The notes: a model not told the origin generated them from the letters alone. Shown: positions 49,953 to 60,831, counted from the first letter of the stretch. The stretch is DNA of 64,000 nucleotides from Heterostelium multicystogenum (GCA_003667245.1 RCNN01000118.1:1-64000); one strand, 5' to 3'. Translations and numbers: made by a program.

Positions 49953-52013
49953 TCAGAAATCCTTGCACAGGCGCAGGGCGTCATAGATGGCCGCGTGGGT
50001 ATTACGCTGGGCCACGCAGTCACCAATGCGGAACAGCAAGTACCCCTCGCCCGGCTCGCTCAGGCACGGCTGCGGCTTGATCGCGAACAGGGCCTCGATG
50101 TCCATCTGGCCCTTGTTGCGCGAGCCTGCCTTGAGCCCGTAGTAGAGCTCTTCGTCCGGACGCACGCCGTTCTCGACCACCACCTGGTCCACCACCCGCT
50201 CTTCCCTGGCCCCGGTGTATTCGTTCTCCAGCACCGCCACTAGCTTGTCGCCTTCGCGGTAGACCTTTTCCAGCATCATGTCGCCGGTCATGATCACTTC
50301 CTTGGGGTACATGCTGCGGTAGTACGTCGGGAACGACGTACCGCCCACGGCCACGCCCGGCTTGATGTCGTCGGTGACGATCTCGACCTGGCTGCCCTTG
50401 TCCGCGAGGAAGTCGGCCACCGACATGCCGGTGAACTCGCAGATGGTGTCGTACACCAGCACGTTCTTGCCAGGTAGAACCTTGCCGTCGAGCACGTCCC
50501 AGCTGCTGACCACCAGGCCTTCAGCCGCGCCCCAGTGTTCGTTCTGCTCCAGGAACGGATGACCGCCCACCGCCAGCACCACCACGTCCGGGCGCAGGTC
50601 GAGGATGGTCGCCGCGTCCGCCGCCACGCCCAGGCGCAGGTCGACGTTCAGGCGCGCCAGTTCCAACTGGAACCAGCGGGTGATCCCGGCAATCTGGTCA
50701 CGCTGCGGGGCTTTCGATGCAGTGGTGATTTGCCCGCCGATAAATTCTTTCTTCTCGAACAGCGTCACGTCGTGGCCACGTTCGGCAGCCACCCGCGCCG
50801 CTTCCATCCCGGCCGGGCCGGCACCCACCACCACGACTTTGCGTTTTGGCCCGGTGGATTTCTCGATGATGTGCGGCACGCCCATGTATTCACGGGAAGT
50901 GGCGGCGTTCTGGATGCACAGCACGTCCAGGCCCTGGTACTGGCGGTCGATGCAGTAGTTGGCGCCGACGCACTGTTTGATCTGGTCGATCTGGCCCATC
51001 TTGATCTTGGCGATCAGGTGCGGGTCGGCGATGTGGGCGCGGGTCATGCCGACCATGTCCACGTAGCCGCCTTCCAGGATGCGCGTGGCCTGGTTCGGGT
51101 CCTTGATGTTCTGCGCGTGCAGCACCGGGGCCTTGACCACTTCCTTGATGCCGGCCGCCAGGTGCAGGAACGGCTCCGGTGGATAACTCATGTTCGGGAT
51201 AACGTTGGCCAGGGTATTGTGGGTGTCGCACCCCGAGCCGACCACGCCGATGAAGTCGAGCATGCCGGTGTCGTCGTAGTACTTGGCGATCTGTTTCATG
51301 TCCTCGTGGGACAAGCCGTCCGGATGGAATTCGTCGCCGCACAAACGGATGCCGACGCAGAAATCCGGGCCGACTTCCTTGCGTACCGCCTTCAACACCT
51401 CAAGGCCGAAACGCATGCGGTTTTCGAAGCTGCCGCCCCATTCGTCAGTACGTTTGTTGACCCGAGGGCTCCAGAACTGGTCGATCATGTGCTGGTGCAC
51501 CGCCGACAGTTCCACACCGTCCAGGCCACCCGCCTTGGCCCGTGCCGCAGCGGTAGCGTAGTTGCCGATCACCCGCCAGATTTCTTCAGGCTCGATGGTC
51601 TTGCAGGTGGCGCGGTGCACCGGCTCGCGGATGCCCGAAGGCGACAGCAGCGTGGGCCAGTGCTCGCCGTCCCAGCGCGAGCGACGGCCCATGTGGGTAA
51701 TCTGGATCATGATCTTGGCGCCATGCTTGTGCATGGCGTCGGCCAAGTTCTGGAAGTGCGGGATGATCCGGTCATCCGCCAGGTTCACCGACTTCCACCA
51801 GCCTTGCGGGCTGTCGATGGCGACACTGGAAGAACCGCCGCAGATCGCCAGGCCGATCCCGCCCTTGGCTTTCTCTTCGTAGTACTTCACATAGCGGTCG
51901 GTGGTCATGCCGCCGTCGGTGGCATACACCTCAGCGTGGGCGGTACTGAGCACGCGGTTGCGGATGGTCAGTTTGCCGATCTGGATCGGCGCAAACATTG
52001 CTTCGAAAGCCAT
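49953..52013 (-). CDS. dgcA: Dimethylglycine dehydrogenase subunit DgcA
   Basis: 686 residues, intact. N-terminal old-yellow-enzyme barrel (FAPIQIGKLTIRNRVLSTAH, QITHMGRRSRWDGEHWP, GLDGVELSAVHQHMIDQFWSP), a 4Fe-4S cysteine cluster (CVGANYCIDRQ and CIQNAAT) and a C-terminal FAD/NAD fold (VVVVGAGPAGMEAARVAAERG), the trimethylamine-dehydrogenase architecture. Demethylates dimethylglycine to sarcosine. Follows the DUF5943 gene by 15 bases. Confidence 0.95.
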   Translation of the reverse strand: MAFEAMFAPIQIGKLTIRNRVLSTAHAEVYATDGGMTTDRYVKYYEEKAKGGIGLAICGGSSSVAIDSPQGWWKSVNLADDRIIPHFQNLADAMHKHGAKIMIQITHMGRRSRWDGEHWPTLLSPSGIREPVHRATCKTIEPEEIWRVIGNYATAAARAKAGGLDGVELSAVHQHMIDQFWSPRVNKRTDEWGGSFENRMRFGLEVLKAVRKEVGPDFCVGIRLCGDEFHPDGLSHEDMKQIAKYYDDTGMLDFIGVVGSGCDTHNTLANVIPNMSYPPEPFLHLAAGIKEVVKAPVLHAQNIKDPNQATRILEGGYVDMVGMTRAHIADPHLIAKIKMGQIDQIKQCVGANYCIDRQYQGLDVLCIQNAATSREYMGVPHIIEKSTGPKRKVVVVGAGPAGMEAARVAAERGHDVTLFEKKEFIGGQITTASKAPQRDQIAGITRWFQLELARLNVDLRLGVAADAATILDLRPDVVVLAVGGHPFLEQNEHWGAAEGLVVSSWDVLDGKVLPGKNVLVYDTICEFTGMSVADFLADKGSQVEIVTDDIKPGVAVGGTSFPTYYRSMYPKEVIMTGDMMLEKVYREGDKLVAVLENEYTGAREERVVDQVVVENGVRPDEELYYGLKAGSRNKGQMDIEALFAIKPQPCLSEPGEGYLLFRIGDCVAQRNTHAAIYDALRLCKDF

Positions 52014-52028
52014 GGCAGGGTCCTCGAC

Positions 52029-52559
52029 TTACAACGGCTTGACGGTGAACAGGCCGTCGTCGTGGCCCTCTTCGGAGCCGCCGTATACCTGTTCCGCAAC
52101 GGTGCGGATCTTGCTGCCGCGGGCTTCGAGAATCTGGTCCATCGCGCCGGCAAACCAGCCGGTGAACATGTAGTCGACCTTGCGCCCGACCTTGCCGTAC
52201 ACGTAGACGAATGCCGAGTGCTCGAGCTTGACGCTGGCGGTGCCTTTATCGAGGTCGATGTCCTGGATATTGAACAGGCCCCAGCCGCGCTGCGACAGGC
52301 GCTTCATGTAGTGCTCGAACACTGCGACGCCTTCCAGGCCGTGGCATTCAGCTTCTTTTTCACACCAGTGCCAGGCGGATTTGTAGCCGGCCTTGTAGAG
52401 GATTTCGGCGTAGGCCTCGCTGCCCAGGACTTCTTCGATCCCCATGTGATTGTTGACGAAGAAATGGCGCGGCACGTACAGCATCGGCAGGGCGTCGGAG
52501 GTCCAGACACCGGTTTCGCTGTCGACTTCGATAGGCAATTGAGGGGCGATCTTGGCCAT
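52029..52559 (-). CDS. DUF5943 protein of the dgc cluster
   Basis: 176 residues, intact. MYVPRHFFVNNHMGIEE-like start region, HWCEKEAECHGLEGVAVFEHYMKRLSQRGWG, VYVYGKVGRKVDYMFTGWFAGAMDQIL. Similar to the 4-vinyl-reductase/V4R-like small-molecule-binding fold; no catalytic residues assigned. It lies between the dipeptidase and dgcA on the same strand, the PA5397 position in PAO1, and is probably a co-factor or assembly protein for DgcA. Inference. Confidence 0.85.
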   Translation of the reverse strand: MAKIAPQLPIEVDSETGVWTSDALPMLYVPRHFFVNNHMGIEEVLGSEAYAEILYKAGYKSAWHWCEKEAECHGLEGVAVFEHYMKRLSQRGWGLFNIQDIDLDKGTASVKLEHSAFVYVYGKVGRKVDYMFTGWFAGAMDQILEARGSKIRTVAEQVYGGSEEGHDDGLFTVKPL

Positions 52560-52636
52560 GGAAACTTAACTCCGGAAAAATGCTTTGGTAAGCCCCCGAC
52601 GCATAAGGTTGGGGGAAAAGAGGCGTGAGTGGTGGC

Positions 52637-53152
52637 TTATTCGCCCCAGACGTCCTTCAGGACGTTGACCCAGTTTTCGCCCATGATCTTGCGCACCACG
52701 CGCTCGGGATGGCCGCGCTTGAGCAGGGTCTCGGTGAGGTTCGGGAACTCGCCCACGGTGCGGATGCCCAGCGGGTTGATGATCTTGCCGAAGCTGGTCA
52801 GGCGGCGGGCGTAGCCCTTGTCGTGGGTCAGCATTTCGAAGAAATCCTGGCCATGGCCCTGGGTGAAGTCGGTGCCGATGCCGATGGCGTCTTCGCCCAC
52901 GATGTTCATGGTGTATTCGATGGCTTCGGCGTAGTCGTCGATGGTCGAGTCGATGCCCTTGGCCAGGAACGGCGCGAACATGGTCACGCCGACAAAGCCA
53001 CCGTGGTCGGCGATGAACTTCAGCTCTTCATCGGACTTGTTGCGCGGGTGCTCTTTGAGGCCTGAAGGCAGGCAGTGGGAGTAGCACACCGGCTTTTTCG
53101 ATTCGAGGATGACTTCTTCGGAAGTCTTGGAGCCCACGTGGGACAGGTCGCA

Positions 53153-53189
<37 letters not shown>

Positions 53190-53613
53190 CGACCGAAGCC
53201 CGACAGGCCGCCATCGCGCTCATAGCAGCCGGTGCCCACCAGGTTCTGGGTGTTGTAGCACATCTGCACCACGCCAACCCCGAGCTGCTTGAAGATCTCG
53301 ACGTAGCCGAGCTGGTCTTCAAACGCGTGGGCGTTCTGGAAGCCGAAGATGATGCCGGTCTTGCCCTGTTCCTTGGCGCGACGGATATCGGCGGTGGTTT
53401 TCACCGGATCACCAGGTCGCTGTTTTCGCGAATCAGGGTCTGGCTGGCCACGATGTTGTTAATGGTGGCCTGGAACCCTTCCCATACCGACACGGTGCAG
53501 TTGGCAGCGGTGAGGCCACCCTTGCGCATGTCTTCGAACAGGTCGCGGTTCCACTTGGCAATGATCAGCCCGTCGATAACGATGCTGTCGGCGTGCAATT
53601 CGGCTGGGCTCAT
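52637..53613 (-). CDS. Membrane dipeptidase (renal dipeptidase family M19) of the dgc cluster (one frameshift)
   Basis: About 325 residues. DSIVIDGLIIAKWN at the N-terminus (the usual HxD is replaced by DGLI), GIIFGFQNAHAFED, MCDLSHVGSKTSEEVI, YSHCLPSGLKEHPRNKSDEEL and GIGTDFTQGHGQDFF. A missing G near 53404 splits it. First gene of the dipeptidase-DUF5943-dgcA-dgcB-etfAB run. The first metal motif departs from canonical M19 members, so it may hydrolyse a different bond than a dipeptide. Role in dimethylglycine metabolism unknown. Confidence 0.88.
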
Positions 53614-53832
53614 CAGGCGTCCCCTTATTGGCGATTCATGCGCCGAATCGTCTGCCGGCGCTTTGGGGCCAGCATATGCCCCGGGGCAGAAGGAGCCGGG
53701 TGCAAAAACGACAAGGGAATTGCCGAAAGCGTCAATCCGCGACAAAGGCCAACATGACATCTCTGACGGGTGTCTGTTCTTTGTCTTACGCTTGAGCCAG
53801 AATTTGCTCATCAACTGATATGAGACGGCGCA

Positions 53833-54233
53833 ATGAAATCGATTTTCCTGGCTTTGGCACTCATCGCAACCGGCGCACACGCCGCTGAAGACACCGATAA
53901 CACGTCCTGCGATGGCATCGAGAACGACAAGCAAACCCTGGAATGCGCCACCTACAACAAACCACCGCCGAACAACTGCTCAAGGATAACTACCAGGGCT
54001 TGCTGGAACGCATGGGTTCGACCTATGGCAGCAACAAGACGCAGTTGGCGGACATTACCGCTCGTCTGAAGGATGCCCAGCAGAAGTGGGAAAAGTTACG
54101 TGATGCGGATTGCGCCGTAGATACCTTCCCGGCAGTGGCGGGAAGCAAGGAATATGCAATCCAGCAGAATGATTGTCTGGCGCGGATGAGTGATGAACGG
54201 TCGGAGTTTTTGGAGTCGATTGGGCAGGAATAA
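53833..54233 (+). CDS. LprI-domain (lysozyme-inhibitor-like, DUF1311) exported protein (one frameshift)
   Basis: About 133 residues. Signal peptide MKSIFLALALIATGAHA; mature domain with SCDGIENDKQTLECA, TTAEQLLKDNYQGLLERMG and QQKWEKLRDADCAVDTF, with four paired Cys. A missing A near 53960 breaks it. Such small periplasmic proteins may inhibit lysozyme; not proven here. Confidence 0.8.
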
Positions 54234-54275
54234 GCGACAATCCCCTCCACTCTCTACTCAGAACCAAGGCTATTC

Positions 54276-54692
54276 ATGACAATCTGCGGCATCGAAATCA
54301 AAGGCAGCGAAGCCATTATTGCTGTCGCCTCGCTCGACGGTCAGGCATTGAGCCATGCAGCCCTGGCCACCAAGAAAATCGCCCTTGAAGACGATGATGA
54401 GGCGGCCAACGTCAAGGCCTTCGCCGCTCAGGTCAGCGCGTTTGGTGCGGGAAAACTCCATCACTCAGATCGCCATCAAGAAGCGCAGCAAGAAAGGCGA
54501 ATTCGCCGGTGGCCCGACCACGTTCAAGATTGAAGGCGTGTTTCAGTTGCTGGAGGGCGTTGAAGTGACGCTGCTGTCGCCGCAGACCATCAATGCGCAG
54601 AACAAGAAACACGACTTTGCCCTGCCGGCGACGCTGAACAAGTATCAGCATGAGGCTTACAGGCCGCGTGTTCAGCCCTGCTGAAGAAGTAA
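54276..54692 (+). CDS. DUF3010 family protein (two frameshifts)
   Basis: About 138 residues: MTICGIEIKGSEAIIAVASLDG, ENSITQIAIKKRSKKGEFAGGPTTFKIEGVFQLL, NKKHDFALPATLNKYQHEAYR, ending ALLKK at 54692. An RNase-H-like fold is likely from the alternating strand pattern (inference). Shifts near 54443 (extra G) and 54663 (missing base). Function unknown. Confidence 0.82.
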
Positions 54693-54710
54693 GCCACACC
54701 ACAAATCTCC

Positions 54711-54802
54711 TGTGGGAGCGGGCTTGCTCGCGAATGCGGTGTGTCAGTCAATACATGTACCGACTGATCCACCGCTTTCGCGAGCAAGCCCGCTCCCACA
54801 TT
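54711..54802. repeat. REP doublet (REPIN), type 1
   Basis: Inverted pair between the convergent DUF3010 and gbdR genes; about 42 bases between arms. Confidence 0.92.
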
Positions 54803-54830
54803 TGATCTGTATTGTTCTCAAGAGCGGTGT

Positions 54831-55774
54831 TCATACCGCTTCCCGGCGCCGATCTTCCCTTGGGCACTTGGCAAACCTTGCCCGTAGCTGCGGGTGAAAT
54901 ACGACGGCGATTCAAACCCGCAGGCGATGCTCACCTCCAGCACGCTCAGGTCGCTCTGGCGCAACAACTGCCGAGCCTTTTCCAGGCGCAAACCCAGGTA
55001 GAAGTTGCTCGGTGTGTCGTTCAGGTGCAGCCGAAACAAGCGCTCCAACTGCCGCCGCGTGACCTTGATCGCCTCCGCCAGCGCCAGTGTGCTCAACGGC
55101 GGTTCCGTGTGCTGTTCCATCTCTCCAATCACCTGCACCAACTTCTTGTTGTTGATGCCCGTAGCGCGTGGCGATCTGCATGCGTTGGTGGTCTTTGCGC
55201 GGGCGGATGCGGCCGAGCACGAATTGCTCGGACACCTGGATCGCCAACTCTGGCCCGTGAGCCTGGCTGATCAGGTCGAGCATCAGGTCGATGGACGCGG
55301 TGCCGCCCGCCGAGGTGATGCGCCGGCGGTCGATCTCGAACAGCTCCTGGGTTACCGTCAGCTGTGGATAAGATTCCTTGAAGGCGTCGATGGCTTCCCA
55401 GTGCAGGGTCAGGCGGTGGCCGTCGAGCAGGCCGGCTTCGGCGAGTACGCAGGCGCCAGTGTCGATGGCGCCCAGGGTCACGCCGTCGTGGTCAAGGCGA
55501 CGCAGCCAGTGTTCCAGTGCGGGCGTGGCGAACTTCAGCGGTTCGAAGCCGGCCACCACCAGTAAGGTCGAGCCTTTCTTCAGCGGTTCCAGTGCGGCGT
55601 CGGCGTTGACCGACATGCCATTGCTCGCCAGCACCGCGCCGCCGTCGGCGCTCAAGACATGCCAGCGGTATAGCTCGCCGCGAAAACGATTGGCGACACG
55701 TAAAGGTTCGATCGCGGAAATAAAGCCGATAGCGGAGAAGCCCGGCATCAGCAGAAAGTAGAAATCCTGGGCAT
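54831..55774 (-). CDS. gbdR: GbdR, AraC/GlxA-type activator of betaine catabolism (frameshifted)
   Basis: About 315 residues. N-terminal DJ-1/GATase-like sensor (DFYFLLMPGFSAIGFISAIEPLRVANRFRGELY, GAIDTGACVLAEAGLLDG, RRITSAGGTASIDLMLDLI) and C-terminal AraC HTH (LSTLALAEAIKVTRRQLERLF, VLEVSIACGFESPSYFTRSY). Shifts near 55765, 55160 and 54885; with the last corrected the gene ends SYRARFAKCPREDRRREAV at 54831. In P. aeruginosa GbdR binds glycine betaine and dimethylglycine and activates gbc, dgc, sox and cai genes. Start uncertain; it may extend upstream. Divergent from caiX. Confidence 0.88.
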
Positions 55775-55967
55775 GGAGCGCTCTCGTAGGACGGACAGCG
55801 TGGTCACTGTGATACGCCAGTTCAATCGGTCATTCAAGGGGGCAGGTCGCTGCAGTGCAAGAGCTGGTCGCCGCCGTGCGTTTTGTCGGGGACCAAGCTG
55901 CGTAACTTGGCTGCACGGTGCACAAAGACGCCGGAACCCACAATAACAACCTGCCGAGGGAACCACC

Positions 55968-56913
55968 ATGAACCGACTGATCAGCCGCTGCGTGCTCGCA
56001 CTCAGCGCCAGCGCCATTTTGAGCACCAACGTCATGGCAGCCGATGCGGCTTCTTGCCAGAACGTGCGCATGGGCGTGGTGAACTGGACCGACGTAATCG
56101 CCACCAGTGCCATGACTCAAGTGTTGCTCGACGGCCTCGGCTACAAGACCAAACAGACCAGCGCGTCCCAGCAAATCATCTTTGCCGGTATTCGCGACCA
56201 GCGCCTGGACATGTTCCTGGGCTACTGGAACCCGCTGATGACCCAGACCATCACCCCGTTTGTCGACGCCAAGCAGGTCAAGGTGCTCGACAAGCCGTCC
56301 CTGGAAGACGCCCGCGCGACCCTGGCGGTGCCGACTTACCTGGCCGACAAGGGCCTGAAGACCTTCGCCGACATCGCCAGGTTTGGAAAAGAACTGGGCG
56401 GCAAGATCTACGGCATTGAACCGGGCTCGGGCGCCAACACCCAGATCAAGGCAATGATCGCCAAGAATCAGTTTGGCCTGGGCAAGTTCCAACTGGTGGA
56501 ATCCAGCGAGGCCGGGCATGCTCGCCGCCGTCGACCGCGCCGTGCGCCGCAAGGAGGCCGTGGTGTTCTTCGGCTGGGCGCCGCACCCGATGAACGTCAA
56601 CGTGGCGATGACTTACCTCACCGGCAGTGATGACGCGCTGGGCCCGAACGAAGGCATGGCCACCGTGTGGTCCGTCACCTCGCCGACCTACGCCGAGCAA
56701 TGCCCCAACGTGCACAAGTTGCTCAGCAACCTGACCTTCACCGCCGCCGACGAGAGCCGAATGATGCAGCCGCTGCTGGATCACAAGGACGCTTTCGAGT
56801 CGGCCAGGCAATGGCTCAAGGATCACCCGCAAGACCAGCAGCGCTGGCTCGAAGGCGTGACCACCTTCGACGGCAAACCCGCCGCAGCCAACCTGCAATT
56901 GACCAGCAAATAA
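55968..56913 (+). CDS. caiX: Carnitine-binding ABC transporter protein CaiX (one frameshift)
   Basis: About 315 residues. Signal peptide MNRLISRCVLALSASAILSTNVMA; OpuAC-like substrate-binding fold with aromatic-box residues in VNWTDVIATSAMTQVLLDGLG, DMFLGYWNPLM and VVFFGWAPHPMN. A missing/extra base near 56515. It delivers carnitine to a shared Cbc transporter encoded elsewhere. It opens the plus-strand carnitine run and has GAGGGAACC before the ATG. Choline (CbcX) is the alternative ligand; the cdh neighbours favour carnitine. Confidence 0.88.
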
Positions 56914-57000
56914 CCTGTCTTGAATCACCGTTTCGCAGCCGCTCCTGGCTGCGAACGGTATGACTACGCCTGAAAATCACGCCTGTAAGGAACCTGCCCC

Positions 57001-57888
57001 ATGAACCACGACGTCATCATCACCTGCGCACTCACCGGTGCTGGCGACACGACCGCCAGAAGCCCTCACGTGCCGGTCACTCCGAAACAAATCGCTGCCG
57101 CGGCGGTGGAAGCAGCCAAGGCCGGTGCCACCGTGGTGCATTGCCACGTACGTGACCCCCAAACCGGCAAGTTCAGCCGCGACGTGGCGCTGTACCGCGA
57201 AGTGATGGAGCGCATCCGCGAGGCGGACGTCGACATCATCGTCAACCTCACCGCCGGCATGGGTGGCGACCTGGAAATCGGTGGCGGCGAGAACCCCATG
57301 GAGTTCGGGCCCAACACCGACCTGGTGGGCCCGCTGACCCGCCTGGCCCACGTGGAAGAGCTGCTGCCGGAAATCTGCACCCTCGATTGCGGCACCCTGA
57401 ACTTCGGCGATGGCGACACCATTTACGTCTCCACCCCGGCCCAGCTGCGGGCTGGCGCCAAGCGTATTCAAGAGCTGGGCGTTAAAGCCGAGCTGGAGAT
57501 TTTCGACACCGGTCACCTGTGGTTCGCCAAGCAGATGATCAAGGAAGGCTTGCTCGACAACCCGTTGTTCCAGCTGTGCCTGGGCATCCCGTGGGGCGCG
57601 CCGGCCGACACCACCACCATGAAAGCCATGGTCGACAACCTGCCGGCTAACGCGGTGTGGGCCGGTTTCGGGATTGGTCGCATGCAGATGCCGATGGCGG
57701 CGCAAGCAGTGCTGCTGGGCGGCAACGTGCGGGTCGGCCTGGAAGACAACCTGTGGCTGGACAAGGGCGTGCTGGCGACCAACGGCCAGTTGGTGGAACG
57801 CGCCAGCGAGATCCTCAGCCGCCTGGGTGCGCGGGTCATGACCCCGGCCGAAGGCCGCGTGAAGATGGGCCTGACCAAGCGCGGCTAA
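57001..57888 (+). CDS. cdhC: 3-dehydrocarnitine cleavage enzyme CdhC (BKACE family)
   Basis: 295 residues, intact. Zinc-dependent beta-keto acid cleavage fold: [39 protein letters not shown] (metal-binding His), [20 protein letters not shown] and [10 protein letters not shown]. It converts 3-dehydrocarnitine and acetyl-CoA to betainyl-CoA and acetoacetate. Next gene after caiX; cdhA follows after a REP doublet. Confidence 0.94.
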   Translation: MNHDVIITCALTGAGDTTARSPHVPVTPKQIAAAAVEAAKAGATVVHCHVRDPQTGKFSRDVALYREVMERIREADVDIIVNLTAGMGGDLEIGGGENPMEFGPNTDLVGPLTRLAHVEELLPEICTLDCGTLNFGDGDTIYVSTPAQLRAGAKRIQELGVKAELEIFDTGHLWFAKQMIKEGLLDNPLFQLCLGIPWGAPADTTTMKAMVDNLPANAVWAGFGIGRMQMPMAAQAVLLGGNVRVGLEDNLWLDKGVLATNGQLVERASEILSRLGARVMTPAEGRVKMGLTKRG

Positions 57889-57923
57889 GACACGCCGCAC
57901 GACGCCCTGCAGGAACCGAATCA

Positions 57924-58017
57924 AATGTGGGAGCGGGCTTGCTCGCGAATGCGGTGGATCAGCCACCGAATGCATCAACTGACAGACCGCTTTCGCGAGC
58001 AAGCCCGCTCCCACATT
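57924..58017. repeat. REP doublet (REPIN), type 1
   Basis: Inverted pair within the carnitine operon between cdhC and cdhA; about 43 bases between arms. Confidence 0.92.
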
Positions 58018-58065
58018 TTGATCTTGGCTCTCACACAGAATCACCGAACTCTTTAGGAATTTGCC

Positions 58066-59031
58066 ATGAGCTTTATCACTGAAATCAAAACCTTCGCCGC
58101 GCTGGGCAGCGGTGTTATCGGCAGCGGCTGGGTATCCCGCGCACTGGCTCACGGCCTGGATGTGGTGGCCTGGGACCCGGCGCCTGGTGCCGAAGCGGCC
58201 CTGCGCAAACGTGTCGCGAATGCCTGGGGCGCACTCGAGAAACAAGGCCTTGCACCCGGCGCCTCGCAAGATCGCCTGCGCTTTGTGGCCACGATTGAAG
58301 AGTGCGTGAAAGACGCCGACTTCATCCAGGAAAGTGCCCCGGAACGCCTGGAATTGAAGCTGGAATTGCACAGCAAGATCAGCGCCGCGGCCAAGCCGAA
58401 TGCGTTGATTGGTTCGAGTACTTCGGGGCTGTTGCCGAGCGAGTTTTATGAAGGCTCCACGCACCCGGAACGTTGCGTGGTGGGGCATCCGTTCAACCCG
58501 GTTTACCTGTTGCCGCTGGTGGAAGTGGTAGGCGGCAAAAACACTGCGCCGGAAGCGATTCAGGCAGCAATCAAAGTGTACGAATCCCTCGGCATGCGCC
58601 CTTTGCATGTGCGTAAGGAAGTGCCCGGTTTTATCGCTGACCGTCTGCTGGAAGCCCTGTGGCGTGAGGCGTTGCACCTGGTGAACGATGGTGTGGCAAC
58701 CACCGGCGAGATCGATGATGCGATTCGCTTTGGCGCCGGTTTGCGCTGGTCGTTCATGGGCACGTTCCTGACCTATACGCTGGCGGGCGGTGATGCTGGG
58801 ATGCGGCACTTCATGGCACAGTTCGGCCCGGCCTTGCAGCTGCCGTGGACCTATCTGCCGGCGCCGGAATTGACCGACAAATTGATTGACGACGTGGTGG
58901 ACGGCACCAGCGATCAGTTGGGCAAGCACAGCATTTCGGCGCTGGAGCGCTATCGTGATGATTGCCTGCTGGCGGTGCTGGAGGCGGTGAAGACCACCAA
59001 GGAAAAACACGGTATGACCTTCGCCGAATAA
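58066..59031 (+). CDS. cdhA: L-carnitine dehydrogenase CdhA
   Basis: 321 residues, intact. NAD-binding [17 protein letters not shown] at residues 11-27 and 3-hydroxyacyl-CoA dehydrogenase landmarks [31 protein letters not shown] and [24 protein letters not shown]. Oxidises L-carnitine to 3-dehydrocarnitine, the substrate of CdhC. AGGAATTTGCC precedes the ATG. Confidence 0.95.
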   Translation: MSFITEIKTFAALGSGVIGSGWVSRALAHGLDVVAWDPAPGAEAALRKRVANAWGALEKQGLAPGASQDRLRFVATIEECVKDADFIQESAPERLELKLELHSKISAAAKPNALIGSSTSGLLPSEFYEGSTHPERCVVGHPFNPVYLLPLVEVVGGKNTAPEAIQAAIKVYESLGMRPLHVRKEVPGFIADRLLEALWREALHLVNDGVATTGEIDDAIRFGAGLRWSFMGTFLTYTLAGGDAGMRHFMAQFGPALQLPWTYLPAPELTDKLIDDVVDGTSDQLGKHSISALERYRDDCLLAVLEAVKTTKEKHGMTFAE

Positions 59032-59041
59032 GCCCTGTAAA

Positions 59042-59148
59042 GATCGTTCCCACGCTCTGCGTGGGAATGCAGCCCAGGACGCTCTGCGTCCCAACGCGTG
59101 ACGCAGAGCGTCACAGGAGGCGTTCCCACGCAGAGCGTGGGAACGATC
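59042..59148. repeat. 107-base palindromic repeat (copy 3)
   Basis: Outer arms GATCGTTCCCACGC / GCGTGGGAACGATC as at 33140 and 33897, inner palindrome GACGCTCTGCGTC / GACGCAGAGCGTC differing from those copies. It lies between cdhA and cdhB. Confidence 0.93.
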
Positions 59149-59171
59149 ACGTACCTACCGGGAACCGAACC

Positions 59172-59648
59172 ATGCCCGCACTCACCACCTACACCACCAA
59201 AATCCTCCCCGAGTGGGTCGACTACAACGGCCACCTGCGCGATGCGTTCTACCTGCTGATTTTCAGCTACGCCACCGATGCGCTGATGGACACCCTGGGC
59301 CTGGACAGCGAAAACCGCGAAGCCAGCGGCCACTCGCTGTTCACCCTGGAGTTGCACCTCAACTACCTGCACGAAGTGAAACTGGGCGCCGCCGTCGAGG
59401 TACACACCCAACTCATCGCCCACGACCGCAAGCGCCTGCACCTCTATCACAGCCTGCACCTGGTGGGCGACGAAAAGGAGCTGGCGGGCAACGAACAGAT
59501 GCTGCTCCACGTCGACCTCGCCGGGCCGCACTCGGCGCCATTCAGTGAAGCGGTGCTGGGCAAGCTTGCCAGCATCAGCGCCGAACAAACCGACCTGCCG
59601 AAGCCCGCCCTGCTCGGCCGCGTGATTGGACTGCCACCCCAAAAATAA
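59172..59648 (+). CDS. cdhB: Betainyl-CoA thioesterase CdhB
   Basis: 158 residues, intact. Hot-dog fold thioesterase: VDYNGHLRDAFYLLIFSYATDALMD (catalytic Asp/His region), SLFTLELHLNYLHEV and HDRKRLHLYHSLH. It releases glycine betaine from betainyl-CoA, joining carnitine breakdown to GbcAB. Ten bases before the dioxygenase gene. Confidence 0.92.
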   Translation: MPALTTYTTKILPEWVDYNGHLRDAFYLLIFSYATDALMDTLGLDSENREASGHSLFTLELHLNYLHEVKLGAAVEVHTQLIAHDRKRLHLYHSLHLVGDEKELAGNEQMLLHVDLAGPHSAPFSEAVLGKLASISAEQTDLPKPALLGRVIGLPPQK

Positions 59649-59657
59649 GGAATCGCC

Positions 59658-60818
59658 ATGCAAACCGCCGCCGCTGTTGCCGACTTCCGTACTTACCCAC
59701 TGATCAGTGACCTGGCCGATGTGCAGGTGCACGGCGATCACCTCAGTGTGCGATGGGCCGATGGGCGGGTCAGCCCGTTTCATCACCAGTGGCTGCGGGA
59801 CAACTGCCCGTGCCCTGTTTGCGTCTACAGCGTGACCCGTGAACAGGTGCTGGAAATCGTCGATGTGGACGAACACCTCACGGCCCTCAGTGCACGTATC
59901 GACCAGGGTCTGCTGACAGTGGAATGGAGCGGCGGGCATCGCAGCCAATACGATCCCGGATGGTTGCGGGCGCACGCCTACGACGATGAGTCCCGCGCCG
60001 AACGCCGGGCTGCCAAACCGAAATCCCTGCTGTGGGACCGTACGTTCGAGCTGCCCGTATTCGACTACGCAGCGCTGATGGAAGACCCGAAAGCCCTGCT
60101 GCAATGGCTGCTGGCCCTGCGTGACAGCGGCCTCACCCAAGTGCGCGGTGTGCCCACCGAACCTGGCTCGCTGGCGCTGATCGCCAAGCGCATTTCGTTC
60201 ATCCGCGAGAGCAACTTCGGCGTGCTGTTCAACGTGCAGTCCAAGGCCGATGCCGACAGCAACGCCTACACGGCATTCAACCTGCCGCTGCACAGTGATT
60301 TGCCGACGCGGGAGCTGCAACCCGGGCTGCAGTTCTTGCATTGCCTGGTGAACGACGCCGACGGGGCGAGAGTATTTTTGTCGACGGTTTTGCGATTGCC
60401 CGGGCATTGCGCGATGAAGACCCGGAGGCCTTTCGCGCACTGTGTGAAATCCCCGTGGAGTTTCGCAACAAGGACCGTCACAGCGACTATCGCCGGCTGG
60501 CGCCGATCATTGCTCTGGATGCCTTGGGTGAAGTCGCCGAGATTCGCATGGCCAACTTTCTGCGCGGGCCGTTTGAGGCGCCTGCAGAGCAGATGCCGTT
60601 GCTCTATCGCGCCTATCGCCGGTTTATTGCGATGACCCGGGAGGAGCGTTTTCGACTGGTCAAACGTCTGAATCCGGGCGAGCTGTGGTGCTTTGATAAT
60701 CGCCGGACCCTGCATGCGCGCAATGCGTTTTGATCCGGCGTCCGGCGCGCGGCATTTCCAGGGCTGCTATATCGACCGCGATGAGTTGTTGTCGCGGATA
60801 TTGGTGTTGCAGCGGTAG
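59658..60818 (+). CDS. Gamma-butyrobetaine dioxygenase-like protein (two frameshifts)
   Basis: About 386 residues. N-terminal DUF971 zinc domain (HHQWLRDNCPCPVC), then the TauD/TfdA Fe(II)/2-oxoglutarate domain with LPLHSDLPTRELQPG (HxD) and, after a shift near 60362, HSDYRRLAPII, GELWCFDNRRTLHARNAF and, after an extra T near 60732, ARHFQGCYIDRDELLSRI (distal His). Hydroxylates gamma-butyrobetaine to L-carnitine, so the cluster can start from that compound. Trimethyllysine dioxygenase is the other bacterial-like relative but the neighbours favour BBOX. Confidence 0.88.
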
Positions 60819-60831
60819 ACCGAGGCGCCCC

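Noticed and set aside
50535..52628. 697-codon open frame on plus opposite dgcA
   Set aside because: Mirror of the intact dgcA gene; low-complexity His/Gly/Val translation with no recognisable fold.
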